This document shows positions 10,980-21,484 of a stretch of 64,000 nt of DNA, one piece after another. Below the pieces are notes generated by a model. That model was not told where the DNA came from and searched no databases. It saw only the letters and a list, made by a program, of their open reading frames with translations. The first letter of the stretch is position 1. Every line of letters starts with the position of its first letter. The stretch is from positions 4,971,390-5,035,389 of the forward strand of contig CM063258.1 of assembly GCA_032158295.1 (NCBI GenBank). The letters are read 5' to 3'. A program made the position numbers and the translations under genes. This DNA is from Pycnopodia helianthoides. Lineage: Eukaryota > Echinodermata > Asteroidea > Forcipulatida > Asteriidae.

Positions 10980-13481
10980 CACGTCTTAATTTACATTTAA
11001 AAAAATTTCCAGTAGGCCTATTAAATGAATCACTTTGACAACTATGGGGGGAAAACACTATTTTAAAAAGTTTTATATTTGACAAGTGCAGCTGCCGGAC
11101 CGTGGCTGAAGAGCGTGCTTTCCCTCGCCATCGGCAAAACTGTTCATCTTAATTATGTATTGAGTTCAAAAACTGACGAGCATAGCTAAAGGGTCACTTT
11201 AGGAACATTACAGAATTGGAAGAAAAATTGTAAAATATTTTTGATAAAATAAAAAACATTACCATTAATAATAACAATATCTGTGAAACATTTTTTTATG
11301 AAAATGATAAACTATTTTTCCGTGGAGTTTATAATTAGTTAAGTAGTACACTGCAGCAACTTTTTATAAAAAAAACTTGTAATGTTCCCTTTTAAAAATA
11401 CAAGCACGGTAAAATACAAAAACCCTCAAAGGCAAATCCGGAAAGTAAAATATTTACAAAACCATTAAAACGAATTCACAACATTGGCAAGTTAAAGAAG
11501 TGATATTTCATGACCTCTGATTGATTTAATTATTTAAACCACATGTTACAAAACCTACAGTTGGTTTAATTCAAGTGAAGAACCGGGGGCCGATTTCAAA
11601 TTATTCAAACTGTTAACCATACCGGGCTGTTTCGACGATCGTAATCGTCCTTTTTTTAATTGTATCCCTTCCTTATCAACAATCGTAAGGCCATTGATGT
11701 GTGTGGCGTTATTTAGATAATTTATGTATACATAATGTGGTATGAAGTTCCACATAATTAGATACCAGACGAACAGACGTAAACTCTGAGATTAAAGATA
11801 GAGATGTGATTTCGATTTTAAATATCGATAATGCAAAAATTATTTGGCGTTTATACTACTAAATACTGTACTTAAAAGCCATTTTGAGATATGGCAGACT
11901 CATGCTAGACACTTTAGGTTTGGAAATTTGTCTTATACACCAAACCAAATAGTGCACTCCTAAGTGTCAACCATAATATCCAAAAAGGCTTTTGGGGGTT
12001 TGACCTTTTTTGGGGGGCATCAAGGGAATTGGCCGACTCTATTGGGGCTTAAACGCTTTAAAGGCAGGTATACTTTTGGTATTTCAAAGGGCCGGTAAAT
12101 CCCATTGGTGTTTTCCCCAAGTATGCATGCAAACAAACCTGTGATAGTTGGGCTTTTATTCCCATGTTAGGAACCTTTTAAACTTTGTTTTTTTTTCAAC
12201 AACAATTTGCAATTTTTAAGCAAAATTTGATTCTTTAACAGAATCAAATGTAAACAACAAACCCTAAAATCAATGTAAAATATTCAGCAAAACAAATCAT
12301 CAAGGGGTGGGGTAATGATCTGTAATCGTTGTTACATTAATTATTTAAACAACTTAAAACCAGGTGGTCAATTAAGGCGTTCGGTACATTTAAGTAATTT
12401 TCCTAACTAAAAAACGGAAATTTCCAGATGCTATTTTGCACTTGTTTTGTGTAGTATACTTTCTTACAGCAACAATCATCCGCAATTTGATGTGGGGATT
12501 TAAGATTATTGTTATAAATTTCTAGAATAGATCCAAATGTACCGAGGAACGCGTTTAGTAAAAAACTGATTCGATTAAATTTCTGAAGGATAATTCGGTT
12601 TTTAATGCATAGTTTGTAAATTAATTCAGCTAATGAAAACCCCGTTTTTAGTTCATACACCCAAACCAATGTCACTCCAAAGGGCCCTTTTTTAAAAGGT
12701 TCAATTTCGTTTTGGGCCCTCAACAATTTTGCTGACTTTTTGTATTTCGTTTAAAGGGGTACAGGTAGTTCAAAAGACGTATTCGCTCACTTATCCCAAC
12801 GTATCATTACAATAAAACCCCTTTTTTTACTCAAGTTGAATATTAAAAGAAAAACCTTTTTTAAAAGGTGCTTTCAGAGGAAATGTTCAATTTACTAAAT
12901 TCGTTTGGGAAAAGTTGCTCTTCTCTAAACTCATTCATAAAGGGTCTTTCCAATTTATTTGCATTAGACTCATTGCCTCCCAATAAGTTTTATTTGATAA
13001 ATTTAGGAAAAATTACCCTTTTTTAAAACAACGTAACTGTTTAAACATTAATTTTAAATCCATAGCACAATGCTACCAAAATTTTAGAATTTTAATTTTA
13101 AGTATAAGGTAATACATTAGATAAGTTATAATGGAGCTTTAATATACCAGCGGGGAAGAGCTCGATTAAGACATGAACAATTAGAACCCTTCTTTTGTTA
13201 ATGTCTTTTTTCGAGTTAACTATTTCCCAATTTATTGGGTTTTCTCGTTTCTAGTACATAATGTTTTAATCGGTTCCGGCGTTGAACCAATACAAAAGGA
13301 TCAATTCACCTTTAAAGGTTTTCTTTATTTTTAAATACAAAGCCCCGGGAAATTTCCCAGTTAAAGAAAAAACCAGGGATAAAACAAATTCATTCAAAAA
13401 CGAATCAAAGGGAAAAAATTTTTATTTTCTTTAACCGGGGCCGAAACCCTTTTTAAAAGGGGAATTTGCCCCTGGGGTTAA
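10980..13481. other. Error-rich sequence running into an assembly gap
   Basis: Base runs, doubled tri- and tetramers and lost complexity increase toward the N gap. It resembles an uncorrected long-read contig end. No gene call is safe here. Confidence 0.65.
11195..11395 (+). repeat. Eroded family 1 MITE in poor sequence
   Basis: AGGAACATTACAGAATTGG at the left and TTGTAATGTTCC at the right mark a family 1 MITE, but the interior is shortened and collapsed. It lies where the consensus becomes unreliable. Confidence 0.55.
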
Positions 13482-13581
13482 NNNNNNNNNNNNNNNNNNN
13501 NNNNNNNNNNNNNNNNNNNNNNNNNNNNNNNNNNNNNNNNNNNNNNNNNNNNNNNNNNNNNNNNNNNNNNNNNNNNNNNNN
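13482..13581. other. Assembly gap, exactly 100 N
   Basis: One hundred consecutive N, a common placeholder for a scaffold gap of unknown size. Order and orientation across it are not proven by sequence. Confidence 0.99.
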
Positions 13582-13778
13582 GTAAGGAGTTTCCCTCCCA
13601 GGGTTTACTATTGTAAACATGGTTGGAAATAAAGTAAACCTTGGGGACAAGGTTGCACCTCAGGTGATTTTGGGTGTTTTTGCTGAAGGGGGCGCATTTC
13701 AATGCACTGCCAGAGTTTCCTGTATCCCTTGTGCAGTTCAACCTCATAATCGTACATGTATTTAATCTTCGTTTTCAG

Positions 13779-13881
13779 AATGAGACTAACGGCCGAACTG
13801 GGAGTAGAGCCATCCATTTTCTGCACAAGTGCTTCACGAGTGGCCATCCAAGGGTCATAGGTGAACCTATGAGAAAGGCAG
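13779..13881 (+). CDS. SWT1: SWT1 copy A, PIN exon (NETNGRTGSRAIHFL...)
   Basis: Acceptor GTTTTCAG, donor GGCAG|GTACAC. Encodes RAIHFLHKCF...HPRVIGEPMRKA, aligning with PAVHFI...DRKLWGQSIQLA of the human protein. Starts in phase 0 and ends in phase 1. An alternative donor at 13,860 also leaves phase 1. Confidence 0.72.
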
Positions 13882-14360
13882 GTACACCCAACATTGAGCA
13901 TCTGTCGGCCTCGTTCAAAAGCACACATCCCTTCTTACAAATGGAATGTCCTAGAACCTGGAACTGTCCTGTTCTGTTTGGAATGTTCCATCGGGGACTA
14001 GCAACACCCTTAGCAACACCCTTAGCAACAGCCGTAGCTATAGCCGTAGCCGCCAATTCGGATGTGGCCTTAACCACTTGGTATTTTTTAAATTCTTCCG
14101 TGCCCAAAGATGCTCATATTTAGTAGGCTCTCACCATGATCCGCAGAACCTTGGCCATGAGCCACGGCCGAAAATTTGTCATGGTATGCTGGAATCACAG
14201 AATGCTTTGTTTGACCTCCCATTGAGTCAAATATAATGACAAACGATGGTCACAGCCTGTTCATTCTTCTATGCCACATTATAGCAACAGGACAGGTCTT
14301 GAATCGAGGGTTACACAATAACTCCCGGAAAGGGATTTTACAAGGCAATTTTTTTTCCAG

Positions 14361-14404
14361 AACCTGTTGTCCCTCTTTGTATGGTTGCAACGAAGCGTAT
14401 CATG
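14361..14404 (+). CDS. SWT1: SWT1 copy A, 44-bp phase-correcting exon
   Basis: Acceptor TTTTTTCCAG, donor ATCATG|GTAGGT. Encodes (E)PVVPLCMVATKRIM. It has no clear counterpart in the human protein, but its length converts phase 1 to phase 0 and is needed to join the flanking exons in frame. Conserved in copies B and C. Confidence 0.55.
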
Positions 14405-14774
14405 GTAGGTGCCTGCCTCAACACCTTACACACTGGAAAGTCCGGATGGATAAAATTGCATGTCAGCAAAAAAACAGAAAAAATCCCAAGATGTTCCAGA
14501 CATTAAAACACATCCGCCGTAAGTCTGTCCCAAGAAAACAATTAGCGTCTACAGACGTCATCCAACGTGAAATGGTTAATGCCAACAGTGGTTGCACCGC
14601 CCAGGAAAATTGGGTGTTCCCAGCTGGTTGGTTCTATCATCTTTGCATGTTGAGACACTCCCTCATTTGGAAACCACTTCCAACCAATTTTCTCGCCCCT
14701 TTTCAGATGTAAACCACTTCCAGCAAAAATTTTTGCCCCTCTTCTGATGTACCTTTGTTGTTACTCATTGTTAG

Positions 14775-14853
14775 GTGACTGATGAGGCAGAGTTTGAGAT
14801 TACATGCAACGATGACTGGATACTACAATGCTGCCTAAAGTATCAGAAAAAAG
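14775..14853 (+). CDS. SWT1: SWT1 copy A, PIN exon with NDDWILQCC
   Basis: Encodes VTDEAEFEITCNDDWILQCC and LKYQKK, matching the acidic NDD..LKCCLQ motif of SWT1 PIN domains (third metal-binding acid). Donor AAAAAAG|GTCAGT leaves phase 1. Confidence 0.85.
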
Positions 14854-15266
14854 GTCAGTAAGGTACCAGTCTGAATGTCAAATGTTAAAACTGTCGATGT
14901 TTTTCAAAAATGTGGTAGGGTTGGTCAAAAGAAATAACTGAAAAGCGAAATTTAGTTTTCAATTTAAACAATACAAGAAAAATATTAAGAGAAGAAAAAC
15001 AAATGAAGGGGAAAAATTTTAATACAGGGGCCTCCTCCAGATTGTCTGTCATGAGTGTGCAGTTCCATTGTTATCGGTCGACCTTGTTTCGATAGTTGAC
15101 CTCTGCTCGATGGAGAAATGGCGGGGATTTTCTCTTTTCTTACAAAGTTGCATTCTGGAAGGCAGGAAAAGTTATTGAAAACTCCTGAAAAGCATTTGTA
15201 TCCATTTATATCCATAAATGCTCTCTTTCTTATATGATTGTTTTTTTAAAATAATTTTCATTCCAG

Positions 15267-15355
15267 TTGGTCAAGATCTGCTTGTGCTGCTAACCAACGA
15301 TAAACACCTGTGCAGTAAAGCTATCATCAGCGACATCAAGGCCTTCAATGCAGAG
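15267..15355 (+). CDS. SWT1: SWT1 copy A, PIN exon with LLTNDKHL
   Basis: Encodes VGQDLLVLLTNDKHLCSKA and IISDIKAFNAE, aligning with FVVLCTDDRNLRNKGLISGV of human SWT1, the last PIN strand with its acidic residue. Acceptor TTCCAG, donor GCAGAG|GTACTT. Confidence 0.87.
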
Positions 15356-15462
15356 GTACTTCTTATAAACACTGTCTGACTATTAGGGCTGCGGCTACGG
15401 CTATGACCAGCTAGCCGATTATTCCCAAACCTTAGCCAAAGACAATCATTGGATCCCTGCAA

Positions 15463-15669
15463 TAGACCGTATTGAATAACCCCTTCGTTGCTATGAAAGT
15501 CGCCATCTTGTACGTAGGGCAAACCGTATGCGCGTCTAAACGCGTACATCAATGAAGCGCGCAGCGTTCCCGGTTTGGTTTATACGGCACACGTACACGC
15601 ACACGCTCACAGACGCCATGTTGTAGGGCAGGTTTTTGAATGGGGACGTCATATTCAATACGGTCTATA
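15463..15669. mobile_element. ~207-bp MITE with ATAGACCGTATTGAATA ends
   Basis: Inverted termini ATAGACCGTATTGAATA and TATTCAATACGGTCTAT bound a CpG-rich interior. The equivalent in copy B is about 25,306-25,512. In copy C (about 36,247-36,412) the interior is partly deleted. It lies in an SWT1 intron. Confidence 0.75.
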
Positions 15670-15869
15670 GTGTGGCCATTTGTCATGGTCCCGATTGTCA
15701 TGGTCCCAATATACGCTGTGGTTATGATAGTTCATTTTCACATTTCAAAATGAAGGGACCCGACCATTTCTTTACCCTCTAGATTCTGTTTCCTGGTATG
15801 GGTTTGGGGTATGGATTTCTTTTGGACAGCCTATCGTAAAAGTGGACATCTTCATTGTCTTCCATTTAC

Positions 15870-16135
15870 ATGTTAACCCTCCTACTGTCTGACCATTTAA
15901 TATCATCCACTTGAATGATGGATATACTATGCCAGGCTGCAATATGGTGTCATGTGGTGAATGCATCTACTGTACACAGTATAAAGTCAACCCTCCTACA
16001 GTCTAAACCATTCAATATCATCCACTGTGGTTTTGAATGATATTGTGTGGTGAAATCATCCACACAAGTACACGGTCAACCCTCCTACTGTCTGACCATT
16101 CAATCTCATCCACTGTGGTAATGAATGCCAGCCTG
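15870..16135. repeat. Cluster of CCCTCCTACTGTCTGACCA MITE pieces
   Basis: Four spaced copies of the end sequence AACCCTCCTACTGTCTGACC, with CATCCACTGTGGTTTTGAATGA pieces between them, indicate nested or tandem insertions of the TTAA MITE that is complete at 29,735-29,969. Equivalent clusters lie at about 24,870-25,110 (B) and 35,830-36,050 (C). Confidence 0.7.
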
Positions 16136-16139
16136 CAGT

Positions 16140-16560
16140 ATGAAATCTTATCCTCAAGCAAACTTGAATGCTAGATTTTGATTGGTCGACCCATAGCAAC
16201 AAGAGGTGTGATATAAACTATATCACATGGCCCATATCAAACCTTGCGTATCACGCTGTAGTCTAACTCCACGTAACGCGCTATTGTAAGCTATGTATTG
16301 CAAAAAGTGCAGCTGTTCAAATGCCGCAATTGAGTTGAGCTGCGCGTCAAGTTTGCTTGAAGATAAATTCGTTATCACACGCGCGCTTGTGTAATACAGA
16401 AAATATAGCGTGTCTGCTCGGCCTTGGCCTTGTTGAATATTGGATGCAGAAGTGCCATATTTTTCGGTATTCAGTTTGCGCTTGTGTGATAACTAATAAC
16501 AAAGTGAATGCATCTACACAGTAGACATGTATTTATTTACGCAGTTGTGCCACCATACAC
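16140..16560. repeat. Foldback repeat with CAAGCAAACTTGA ends, copy 1
   Basis: TTATCCTCAAGCAAACTTGA is echoed in opposite orientation by TCAAGTTTGCTTGAAGATAA about 190 bp later, and GTGATATAAACTATATCAC is a palindrome between them. A diverged paralogue is at 18,000-18,600. Present in all three SWT1 copies. Confidence 0.6.
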
Positions 16561-16683
16561 AAGCCAACCAGTATAAAAGAGTACCTGGGATAATCTATTG
16601 TGAGATTGCAATTTGGATGCCCTACTCTTCTATTTTGAGCAGCCTGTTCTTTTAGCTGAAAACCTGTGTCTCCCACTGTGTAG

Positions 16684-16917
16684 ACTCTGCTTCCAGCTTT
16701 AAAGTCATTAGCGACAGTGCTTCGGCAACGGTACCCTTTCCTGACGGAATCGCCACAACTCAGTCAGGGTCACGACGTAAGCCTGCCATTGGCTGGGGAG
16801 ACTGAATCTCCACGGCTTGATCAGAGTAACGAGGGCAGTCTTCTAATTGAACATTACTCCCCTGGATTGCTGTCTCCCATCGAGTCACCAATACCAGATG
16901 AAAAAGAGAAAGAATTG
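16684..16917 (+). CDS. SWT1: SWT1 copy A, linker exon after the PIN domain
   Basis: Acceptor TGTGTAG, donor GAATTG|GTAAGG. It encodes 78 residues from TLLPALKSLATVLRQRYPF to PDEKEKEL, a polar Ser/Pro/Glu-rich linker between PIN and C-terminal domains, equivalent to the low-conservation linker of human SWT1. Identical to copy B; copy C has several substitutions and one extra Ser codon. Confidence 0.75.
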
Positions 16918-16957
16918 GTAAGGCCTTGCTGAACCCCCAACATACTGTGGCTGTTAT

Positions 16958-17290
16958 TTGGGTGATCCTTCTGGCATAGTGGTTTCTTTTACTTGCCTTC
17001 CACCTCTAGGACCCCAGTTCGAATCCCACCGGGGGGCACTATGTGGATTGGGTTTCCAGTCCCTGCCTGATTGCGTGGGTTGTCCCTGCCTGATTGCGTG
17101 GGTTTTCCCTGGAATTATTCTCTGGGGTTTTCCTCCGACATCTTAAACTGATTTGAATCCTGCTGGGAGCGCTATGTGGATTGGGTTTTCAGTCCCTGCC
17201 TGATCGCTTAGGTTTTCCCTGGATTTATTCTCGGGGGTTTTCCTCCCACGTCTAAAACTGAAACTTCCTTCCTTGTCTTCTCTCCACGGG
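16958..17290 (+). repeat. SINE-like head plus ~110-bp tandem units, copy A (2 units)
   Basis: A tRNA-like segment with a B-box AGTTCGAATCCCACC near 17,015 is followed by two units beginning ATGTGGATTGGGTTT and containing GGTTTTCCCTGGAATTATTC. Copy B has three units (23,595-24,010) and copy C two (34,640-34,960). The A mosaic breakpoint (17,209-17,223) is in the second unit. Confidence 0.7.
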
Positions 17291-17877
17291 TTCTTGACTA
17301 GCATAGTGATTAACTTCGCTCTTCTGAGAATCCTTGGCTTAAAAATCAGAATTATTGAATGAAATAAAATACATATTCGGTTTGCGGTAACACCATGTGT
17401 GTAACGTTAACCGAATATATATTGATGCCTCACTGTGCAATGCCTCAAAAACCATATATGAAATAAAATAGAATAAATTTTCAGACGCTGTTCATGAAAG
17501 TTACAATCGCAAACTCCTGAAAAAGAGTCTGAAGTAATGTTTCTTGCCAGCCTCAGTTTGGTTATAATGAGTTGAATTAAAGAAAAAATTAGGACTGTTG
17601 TCGTAAAATGTAACAAAGGGTACGAGGATACAAGAACGAAGCCAACATTGGTTACTGTCAAAGACCAGTATCCGCACTTTATGTGACCCAACGTAAAACA
17701 GGGTATAACATTTGAGTTTCGCTTTTTGTTCCACCAACCAAAACCCCCATGTTTGTTACGCAGCTAAAAACCCCCATTGTTTGTTATGCAACCCAAACCC
17801 CAGTGTTTGTTACGCAGAAAACATACGCCTAGTTTATTGTGATTATAATTGTTATTATTTGTATGTCTTTGATACAG

Positions 17878-17972
17878 TGTGATAAGTTAGTGTGTGATTT
17901 GAAGGAGACTCTTCATAGTGGATTGTCCGAGGTGCTTCAGGAAGAGATGGAATCAGCGTACCAAGACCTTTG
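17878..17972 (+). CDS. SWT1: SWT1 copy A, first C-terminal domain exon
   Basis: Encodes CDKLVCDLKETLHSGLSEVL and QEEMESAYQDL(W), aligning with [27 protein letters not shown] of human SWT1. The donor GTGAGT splits the Trp codon (phase 2). Confidence 0.88.
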
Positions 17973-17999
17973 GTGAGTGTTGGGAAGGAGTATTACCTT

Positions 18000-18600
18000 C
18001 CAGCAGGCTTGAATCTTTGATTCTGATTGGTCGATCCATAGCAACAAGGAGTGTGATATAAACCTATATTGCACGGCTAATACCACACTCTGCGTATTGC
18101 GCTGTTCTACCTCCGTGTATTTTGCTATTCTAAGCTGTACACAAAAAGGACAGCTAGGCCTACAGGAGCCACTGAAAATTCAAAAGTTTATATAATAATT
18201 TAAAGTAATTTATTCCATTTCATGTGCCCTCTGCATCCGAGGATGTTTGAAGGCGCAAATTACAATAAAATTCCATTACAGCAAATTATAAACAATAAAA
18301 ATTAAATCAAAACACATACAAATAGCCCCAAAACCCCCCAAAACAAAAATGATGCAGCAAAACAGAGTTGTGCGTTTTTCTCTGTGTACAGCGGTGCGTC
18401 ATCTGTCTAATCTGCGCGTCAAGTTAGCTTCAAGATAAGTTTGGTATCACACGTGCGCTCTTGGAATACGGACAAATATAGCGCATCTGCGTCCCATATT
18501 CAACAAGGCCGCATTTGTGTGATAACTTGTATTATTCACATCCGCACTGTACACACGTGTACTCTGTGAGTTCAGGGCACAGTTGTGCCACCCTACACAA
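18000..18600. repeat. Foldback repeat, diverged copy 2
   Basis: A diverged relative of 16,140-16,560 with a ~190-bp insertion at about 18,170-18,360. Copy B ends inside it (22,796-22,880), so it marks the A/B junction. Confidence 0.55.
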
Positions 18601-18676
18601 CCCTCGCAGTTGAATGTTTTCTTTCTGAATGGTTCGTCAACTCGCTCAAAAAGATTTTACCAAGAGTAGGAGTGTT

Positions 18677-18849
18677 AAGCCCGGTTCATACTTCCTGCTA
18701 AGCAAATTATTGACGTCACAAATTCGCACTGAACACTTTAGCAAGGGTTGAGACGTGCTCAACTCCTGCAAAGCATTCGCAGCGAAAACAGAGCTATGAC
18801 GTCAAAATTGGCTTCGCATTTGCATTCGCAGGAAGTATGAACCGGGCTT
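18677..18849. mobile_element. ~173-bp MITE, AAGCCCGGTTCATACTTCCT ends
   Basis: Terminal inverted repeats AAGCCCGGTTCATACTTCCTGC-like, about 22 bp and near perfect, enclose a non-coding interior with TGACGTCA-like sites. Same insertion in copy C at about 33,063-33,236. Confidence 0.8.
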
Positions 18850-18886
18850 TAGTAAACAAGACTTACAATCTTCTACTCTGTTGCAG

Positions 18887-18949
18887 GATGGAGATTGTCT
18901 TGAAGAAGCCACCCTGGACGTTCAACGATGTGATGCAGTGTTACGACAA
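18887..18949 (+). CDS. SWT1: SWT1 copy A, exon with LKKPPWTF
   Basis: Encodes MEIVLKKPPWTFNDVMQCYD(K), aligning with MEILYLKPPWTLLHLLQCFK of human SWT1, one of the best-conserved C-terminal motifs. Starts in phase 2 and ends in phase 2. Confidence 0.9.
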
Positions 18950-19156
18950 GTGAGTCACCAAAAATGAAAAGCATATTCTTTAGCCTTTGGGTGAAACTGA
19001 AACGTCGGACCATTACCACTTTTTGCATTATTACCACATGTCAGTTTGGTTCGTAATCAGTTTGCAAGGATTTGTTTGTGGTAAAAAAAAAAAACAGTCA
19101 AAATATTTGTTAGTCTTGGTGAGTATGCTTTTTTAAGAGCTGTGTGCCATACCCAC

Positions 19157-19540
19157 TTAACGGCAGTGGATACTTTTGGTAATTACTCAAGAAATACATT
19201 ACCATAAAAACTTACTTGGTAAGGTGCACCTGAGAGCTGCTGGTATAACACATTATGAGAAAAGACTCCCTCTGAAGTAATGTAGTTTTTTAAAAAGAGG
19301 TAATTTCTCACACAAATATTTGAATCTGAGAAAGGCTTCAGGTATGGAGCCTTTCACTGGCATTTTGAAAGCACACAATTCTAGGCAACAAGGGTGTTTT
19401 TTCTTTCATTATTTTTTTTGCAACTTTGATGACCAATTGAGCCCAAATTTTCACAGGTTTGTGTTTTTGTGCTTATGTTGGGATACACCAAGTTAGGATA
19501 CTGGTCTTTGACAATTACCAAAAGTACATCCTGCCTTTAA
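19157..19540 (+). mobile_element. TTAA-bounded MITE, family 2 (GGCAGTGGATAC ends)
   Basis: TTAA at 19,157-19,160 and 19,537-19,540 flanks a ~376-bp element with inverted ends related to GGCACTGGACACTTTTGG. Copies at 52,591-52,976 and 54,553-54,930; the same insertion in copy C is at 32,373-32,755. It lies in an SWT1 intron. Confidence 0.85.
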
Positions 19541-19593
19541 CAAAACTGGCTCCAACAACTACCGTATTTACGGAAGCTCTTAGAAAATATTGT

Positions 19594-19898
19594 GATACAG
19601 GCAGCTTGTGCGCTTGTGTGACTGGTTGGTTTGATACAGGCAGTTTGTGCACTTGTGTGACTGGTTGGTTTGATACAGGCAGTTTGTGCACTTGTGTGAC
19701 TGGTTGGTTTGATACAGGCAGTTTGTGCACTTGTGTGACTGGTTGGTTTGATACAGGCAGCTTGTGCGCTTGTGTGACTGGTTGGTTTGATACAGGCAGT
19801 TTGTGCACTTGTGTGACTGGTTGGTTTGATGCAGGCAGTTTGTGCACTTGTGTGACTGGTTGGTTTGATACAGGCAGTTTGTGCACTTGTGTGACTGG
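19594..19898 (+). repeat. 39-bp minisatellite, 8 units, in SWT1 intron (copy A)
   Basis: Unit GATACAGGCAGTTTGTGCAC followed by TTGTGTGACTGGTTGGTTT. The length is a multiple of three, so the array is an open frame (DTGSLCTCVTGWF)8. It lies between the LKKPPWTF and HWMAVFG exons and so is intronic. The variant pattern is the same as in copy C (32,015-32,319). Confidence 0.92.
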
Positions 19899-20034
19899 AC
19901 CACTTGCCAACAGTACTTTACATAAATGTGATTTTCCAGTCATAAAATTACACACACATGCACACAGTGCTGCCAATACGGAGCAAAGATAAACAAAACG
20001 TAAACTTGTGTATTGTATCCATCTTATTTTGCAG

Positions 20035-20113
20035 ACACTGGATGGCCGTCTTTGGCATGTTCTGAACAGAGAGGACAAGAGGCGCTTCGAGCAGCTTTAT
20101 GAAATGACTGAAA
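20035..20113 (+). CDS. SWT1: SWT1 copy A, HWMAVFG exon with 1-bp deletion
   Basis: Encodes HWMAVFGMF then frameshifts: ATGTTCTGAAC reads into a stop, where copy C has ATGTTCCTGAAC. The exon is 79 bp here and 80 bp in C. HWMAVFG matches HWLAVFG of human SWT1. Either a consensus error or a disabled copy. Confidence 0.8.
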
Positions 20114-20349
20114 GTATGTTAATTTTTGAGGGCATCAAATAAAAGTGATCTTTTACACCGTTTTAATGTGAGGTTAGAGACTTGCAACCTTTTCCCCACT
20201 TTCATGAGGACTCTATCTATTGGAAAATGAGTGCCTCACAAAACTGAACTTGACCCTGGAGCCCTCCTGTAAGACGCAAACAAGCCCAGGTCTTTGAATA
20301 CCGAATTCTTAATGCAGTAAACGTTTTCTTATTTCTTTGTGACCACTAG

Positions 20350-20431
20350 ATGGTCGCATTGGACTGCAGAGAATCAAGCAGCTGATAAACAGCAGTCTGT
20401 TCTTTTGTAGGAGACTCCAACAGCGTTGCAG
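20350..20431 (+). CDS. SWT1: SWT1 copy A, exon NGRIGLQRIKQL
   Basis: Acceptor CCACTAG, donor TTGCAG|GTGAGT. Encodes (N)GRIGLQRIKQLINSSLFFC and RRLQQRC, aligning with DFTTVKFLLQDSRSLLHAF of human SWT1 at the level of helical pattern. Phases fit both neighbours. Confidence 0.75.
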
Positions 20432-20509
20432 GTGAGTTTGTGAGTCTAAAAGTGTTCCCTTTTGATATGTACATGTATCAAGTAATAACTCACAAGGGAA
20501 ATTGACTTG

Positions 20510-20920
20510 GTAATTTTGTTTATAATTTGGGGTTGAACAAGGTAAAATTGACTAGAGCGGAATTTGAACCAACGACCTCCGGATTAATGTGCCGGCGGTC
20601 AACAACTGAGCTATCTAGCCCTATGTTGGCGGTCTCCCTATTTTGTCAATATCTTTGTTCGGGGCTGCCATTCAAAAGCCATACAACCTGTGACTGCTGT
20701 ATAGCCAGGGATCACACCTAAGTTAATGATACAACCTGGGAAGCGGCAGCCAGGGGATCATTTTAAGGGATGCACTTTTTCAAATCAAGTAATAACTTGA
20801 TGTTTGATATGAAAAAATAGGGAGACCGCCAACATAGGGCTAAATAGCTCTGTAAATAGAGCGCCGGCAAGTTAATCCGGAGGTCGTTTGTTCAAATCCT
20901 GCTCTAGTCAATTTTTCTGT
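20510..20920. mobile_element. Inverted pair of tRNA-derived SINE copies
   Basis: A minus-strand tRNA-like head (about 20,540-20,625) and a plus-strand head (20,838-20,915) with A-box-like TAGATAGCTCAGTTG and B-box GTTCAAATCC face each other around AAGTAATAACTTG. Matching sequence in copy C is 31,053-31,380, where the B/C junction cuts the first head. Confidence 0.7.
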
Positions 20921-21194
20921 TCAAACCCAAACTTTTTTATATGTGTTACTTCTATTGTTTAGAGCCTTTGTAGCAGTAGTTTAACCCACTCATTCTCGTA
21001 CTTTTTTATACTAATGAAGTTGGGGTTTTTTTTGGGGGGGGGAGATTGCAAAAAGAAAACAATAAAGGAAGAGAGAACATCACCCGAATCCTGTCACTCT
21101 AATGTTTCCTCTGCCTATCATCCCTGCTCTGTCCTTTCCTTCCACCCCTGCCCTTTTTTCCCTGCCCCCTTCCCAGGTGTAGGTGATGTTTACC

Positions 21195-21310
21195 TATTTA
21201 CCCTGGTGAACAAAAACAGATTGACTAAAGCAGGATCCGAACCTGCATCTTCAAAGTTTACCAACTGGGCTGTCTAGCCCTAAAATTGGCGTTCTCCCTA
21301 TTTTGTCAAT
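21195..21310 (-). mobile_element. tRNA-derived SINE head, minus strand
   Basis: On the minus strand, AGGGCTAGACAGCCCAGTTGG and CAGGTTCGGATCCTGC serve as A- and B-box-like sequences. Same family as the pair at 20,510-20,920. Confidence 0.6.
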
Positions 21311-21484
21311 ATCTTAGTAAGTTTCCTTGTGGTTTACTACTTGATACTTGCAATAGTGTCAGTGGAAAACAGTTGAAAGATTTTAAGTTACATTTCTGTG
21401 ATTTTTTCTTCTCTTTCTTCTTATTCCTTTTTTGAGACGTCGTTCGTGAATTTTTACTTAATATTTTTACCTTTACCTTTATAG

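Larger units (their letters stand above)
13582..18069 (+). repeat. Left arm of 4.5-kb inverted repeat (A versus B)
   Basis: This is the reverse complement of 22,796-27,388 from the gap edge to TATAT at 18,069. B is longer, mainly because of one extra unit of a ~110-bp tandem repeat. Near the gap, A differs from B by many single-base homopolymer indels. Confidence 0.9.

Noticed and set aside
14236..14712. 158-residue plus-strand frame (IMTNDGHSLFIL...) as a gene
   Set aside because: It overlaps the 44-bp SWT1 exon in another frame, lacks a domain and continues through a splice donor. Counterparts in B and C are of different length.
19590..19900. CRISPR array (regular direct repeats)
   Set aside because: There are no unique spacers between units; it is a head-to-tail minisatellite in animal DNA.
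19459..19992. Long frame over the 39-bp repeat as a Cys-rich repeat gene
   Set aside because: The array lies between two phase-matched SWT1 exons, and any tandem repeat with a unit divisible by three yields such frames on several strands.
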